DNA from: Chrysochromulina tobinii
Taxonomy: Eukaryota > Haptophyta > Prymnesiales > Chrysochromulinaceae
Length of the DNA: 15,898 bases
Direction of reading: 5' to 3'
Assembly: GCA_001275005.1 (NCBI GenBank)
Contig: JWZX01002460.1
Location: 1 to 15,898 of the forward strand
Shown here: piece by piece, positions 15,318 to 15,898 of the stretch
Layout: each line of letters opens with the position of its first letter
Numbering within the stretch: the stretch's first letter is position 1
Translations under genes and position numbers: made by a program
The notes under the pieces: model-generated
Database searches by the model: none
What the model was told of the DNA's origin: nothing
The model's input: the letters and a program-made list of their open reading frames with translations, nothing else

Positions 15318-15898
15318 GAGAGAGCCCTCGTGTGGCGCTGCGTTGGGTCAGAACTTTGAGAAAGGGTCAGTTGAATCGACACACAAGGTACCGACCAGAA
15401 CTTTGAGAAAGGGTCAGTTGAATCGACACACAAGGTACCGACCAGCCACTACCACACGAAACACAGGACAGACGGGCGCTGCCACCGCGGTCGCGTCGCT
15501 CGGTGGACTTTTTACAGCAAGGAGGGGGCTGCCGAGCGCCCAAAATCTTCCCAAATTGGGACGGGAACCGCCTCCAAAAAAGGAAGGCTAGATCCGCGTC
15601 ACCCCTTTGTTTATTCAGGTCCTCGAGAGTCATGTTCGACTTTGAGCAGTGAATGTGAATTCAGCATGCGTTCTTACACAGGAATCTCACGCTGACCGAA
15701 CGCTGACCGAACGCTGACGCGAACTGAACAACTGACCGAACGCTGCCTAGACCTGGTTTTTTGCATGCATTCAGACGCGCTGCATTCTACAATTTGGTTG
15801 CATTCGAACGCATAAGGCGTGCCATAAGAGCACCCATGTGCCACTACATGTCATCCAAGTCTTCATCGAATGCATACACGAGTGAGCATACACGAGTG
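15318..15898. other. Upstream region of the WbsX-like gene, repeat-rich
   Basis: It holds the R2 tandem copies (15350-15443), three ACGCTGACCGA-type units at 15689-15720 with a fourth partial one near 15731-15745, and a 14-bp unit GCATACACGAGTGA repeated at 15872-15898 that may run past the window edge. AATAAA occurs on the minus strand at 15610-15615, where it could serve a minus-strand gene lying to the right. No coding sequence is supported. Confidence 0.45.
15350..15443 (-). repeat. Dispersed repeat R2, two tandem 47-bp copies
   Basis: Units 15350-15396 and 15397-15443 are identical, each starting AGAACTTTGAGAAAGGGTCA and ending GGTACCGACC. Each contains the 26-bp core shared, in reverse complement, with 1875-1900. 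They lie 33 bp upstream of the WbsX-like start codon, so they are probably in its promoter or 5' untranslated region. Confidence 0.9.

Overview
The window looks like nuclear DNA of a GC-rich eukaryotic microalga or similar flagellated protist. The reasons are long Ala/Pro/Ser-rich proteins, at least one short GT-AG intron with a CTAAC branch-point motif, an AATAAA poly(A) signal, a possible TATA box, a probable cilium-type coiled-coil protein, roomy gene-free stretches full of dispersed repeats, and bacterial-type enzymes beside eukaryotic ones. A haptophyte would fit, but that is inference and no gene here settles the taxon.

Layout from left to right. 1-490: gene-free, holds one copy of a dispersed repeat. 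491-1466 (-): class I SAM-dependent methyltransferase whose frame is broken once. 1467-2147: gene-free, holds a TCAAG microsatellite that turns into its own complement, plus two dispersed repeats. 2148-5612 or 5867 (-): a very large COG0523/CobW-type metallochaperone GTPase fused behind a degenerate Nudix-like domain and an alpha/beta-hydrolase-like region. 5835-6002 (+): a doubtful 55-residue ORF. About 6.1-7.45 kb: an array of diverged ~190-bp repeats in both orientations. 7.45-8.99 kb: no gene seen. 8991-10122 (-): a PDZ-domain protein, apparently with one frame break. 10123-11050: gene-free. 11051-13238 (+): a two-exon gene for a coiled-coil protein with IQ-like motifs and a recent 66-residue internal duplication. 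13239-13892: 3' flank with a poly(A) signal and short repeats. 13893-15317 (-): an intact WbsX/GH99-like glycan enzyme. 15318-15898: upstream repeats.

The genes do not form an operon or an obvious pathway. The methyltransferase and the WbsX-like enzyme are both of types common in bacterial surface-polysaccharide loci and could both act on glycans, but they lie 12 kb apart. The COG0523 protein would act in metal (probably zinc) allocation. The coiled-coil protein may belong to the flagellum or cytoskeleton.

The most notable signals are: (1) the hydrolase-like/Nudix-like/COG0523 fusion; (2) conserved protein sequence lying in alternate frames of three minus-strand genes, including a His-Asp metal-binding tail and an internal COG0523 motif, which points to assembly indels or gene decay; (3) the two-orientation ~190-bp repeat array; and (4) dispersed repeats shared between gene flanks across the window.
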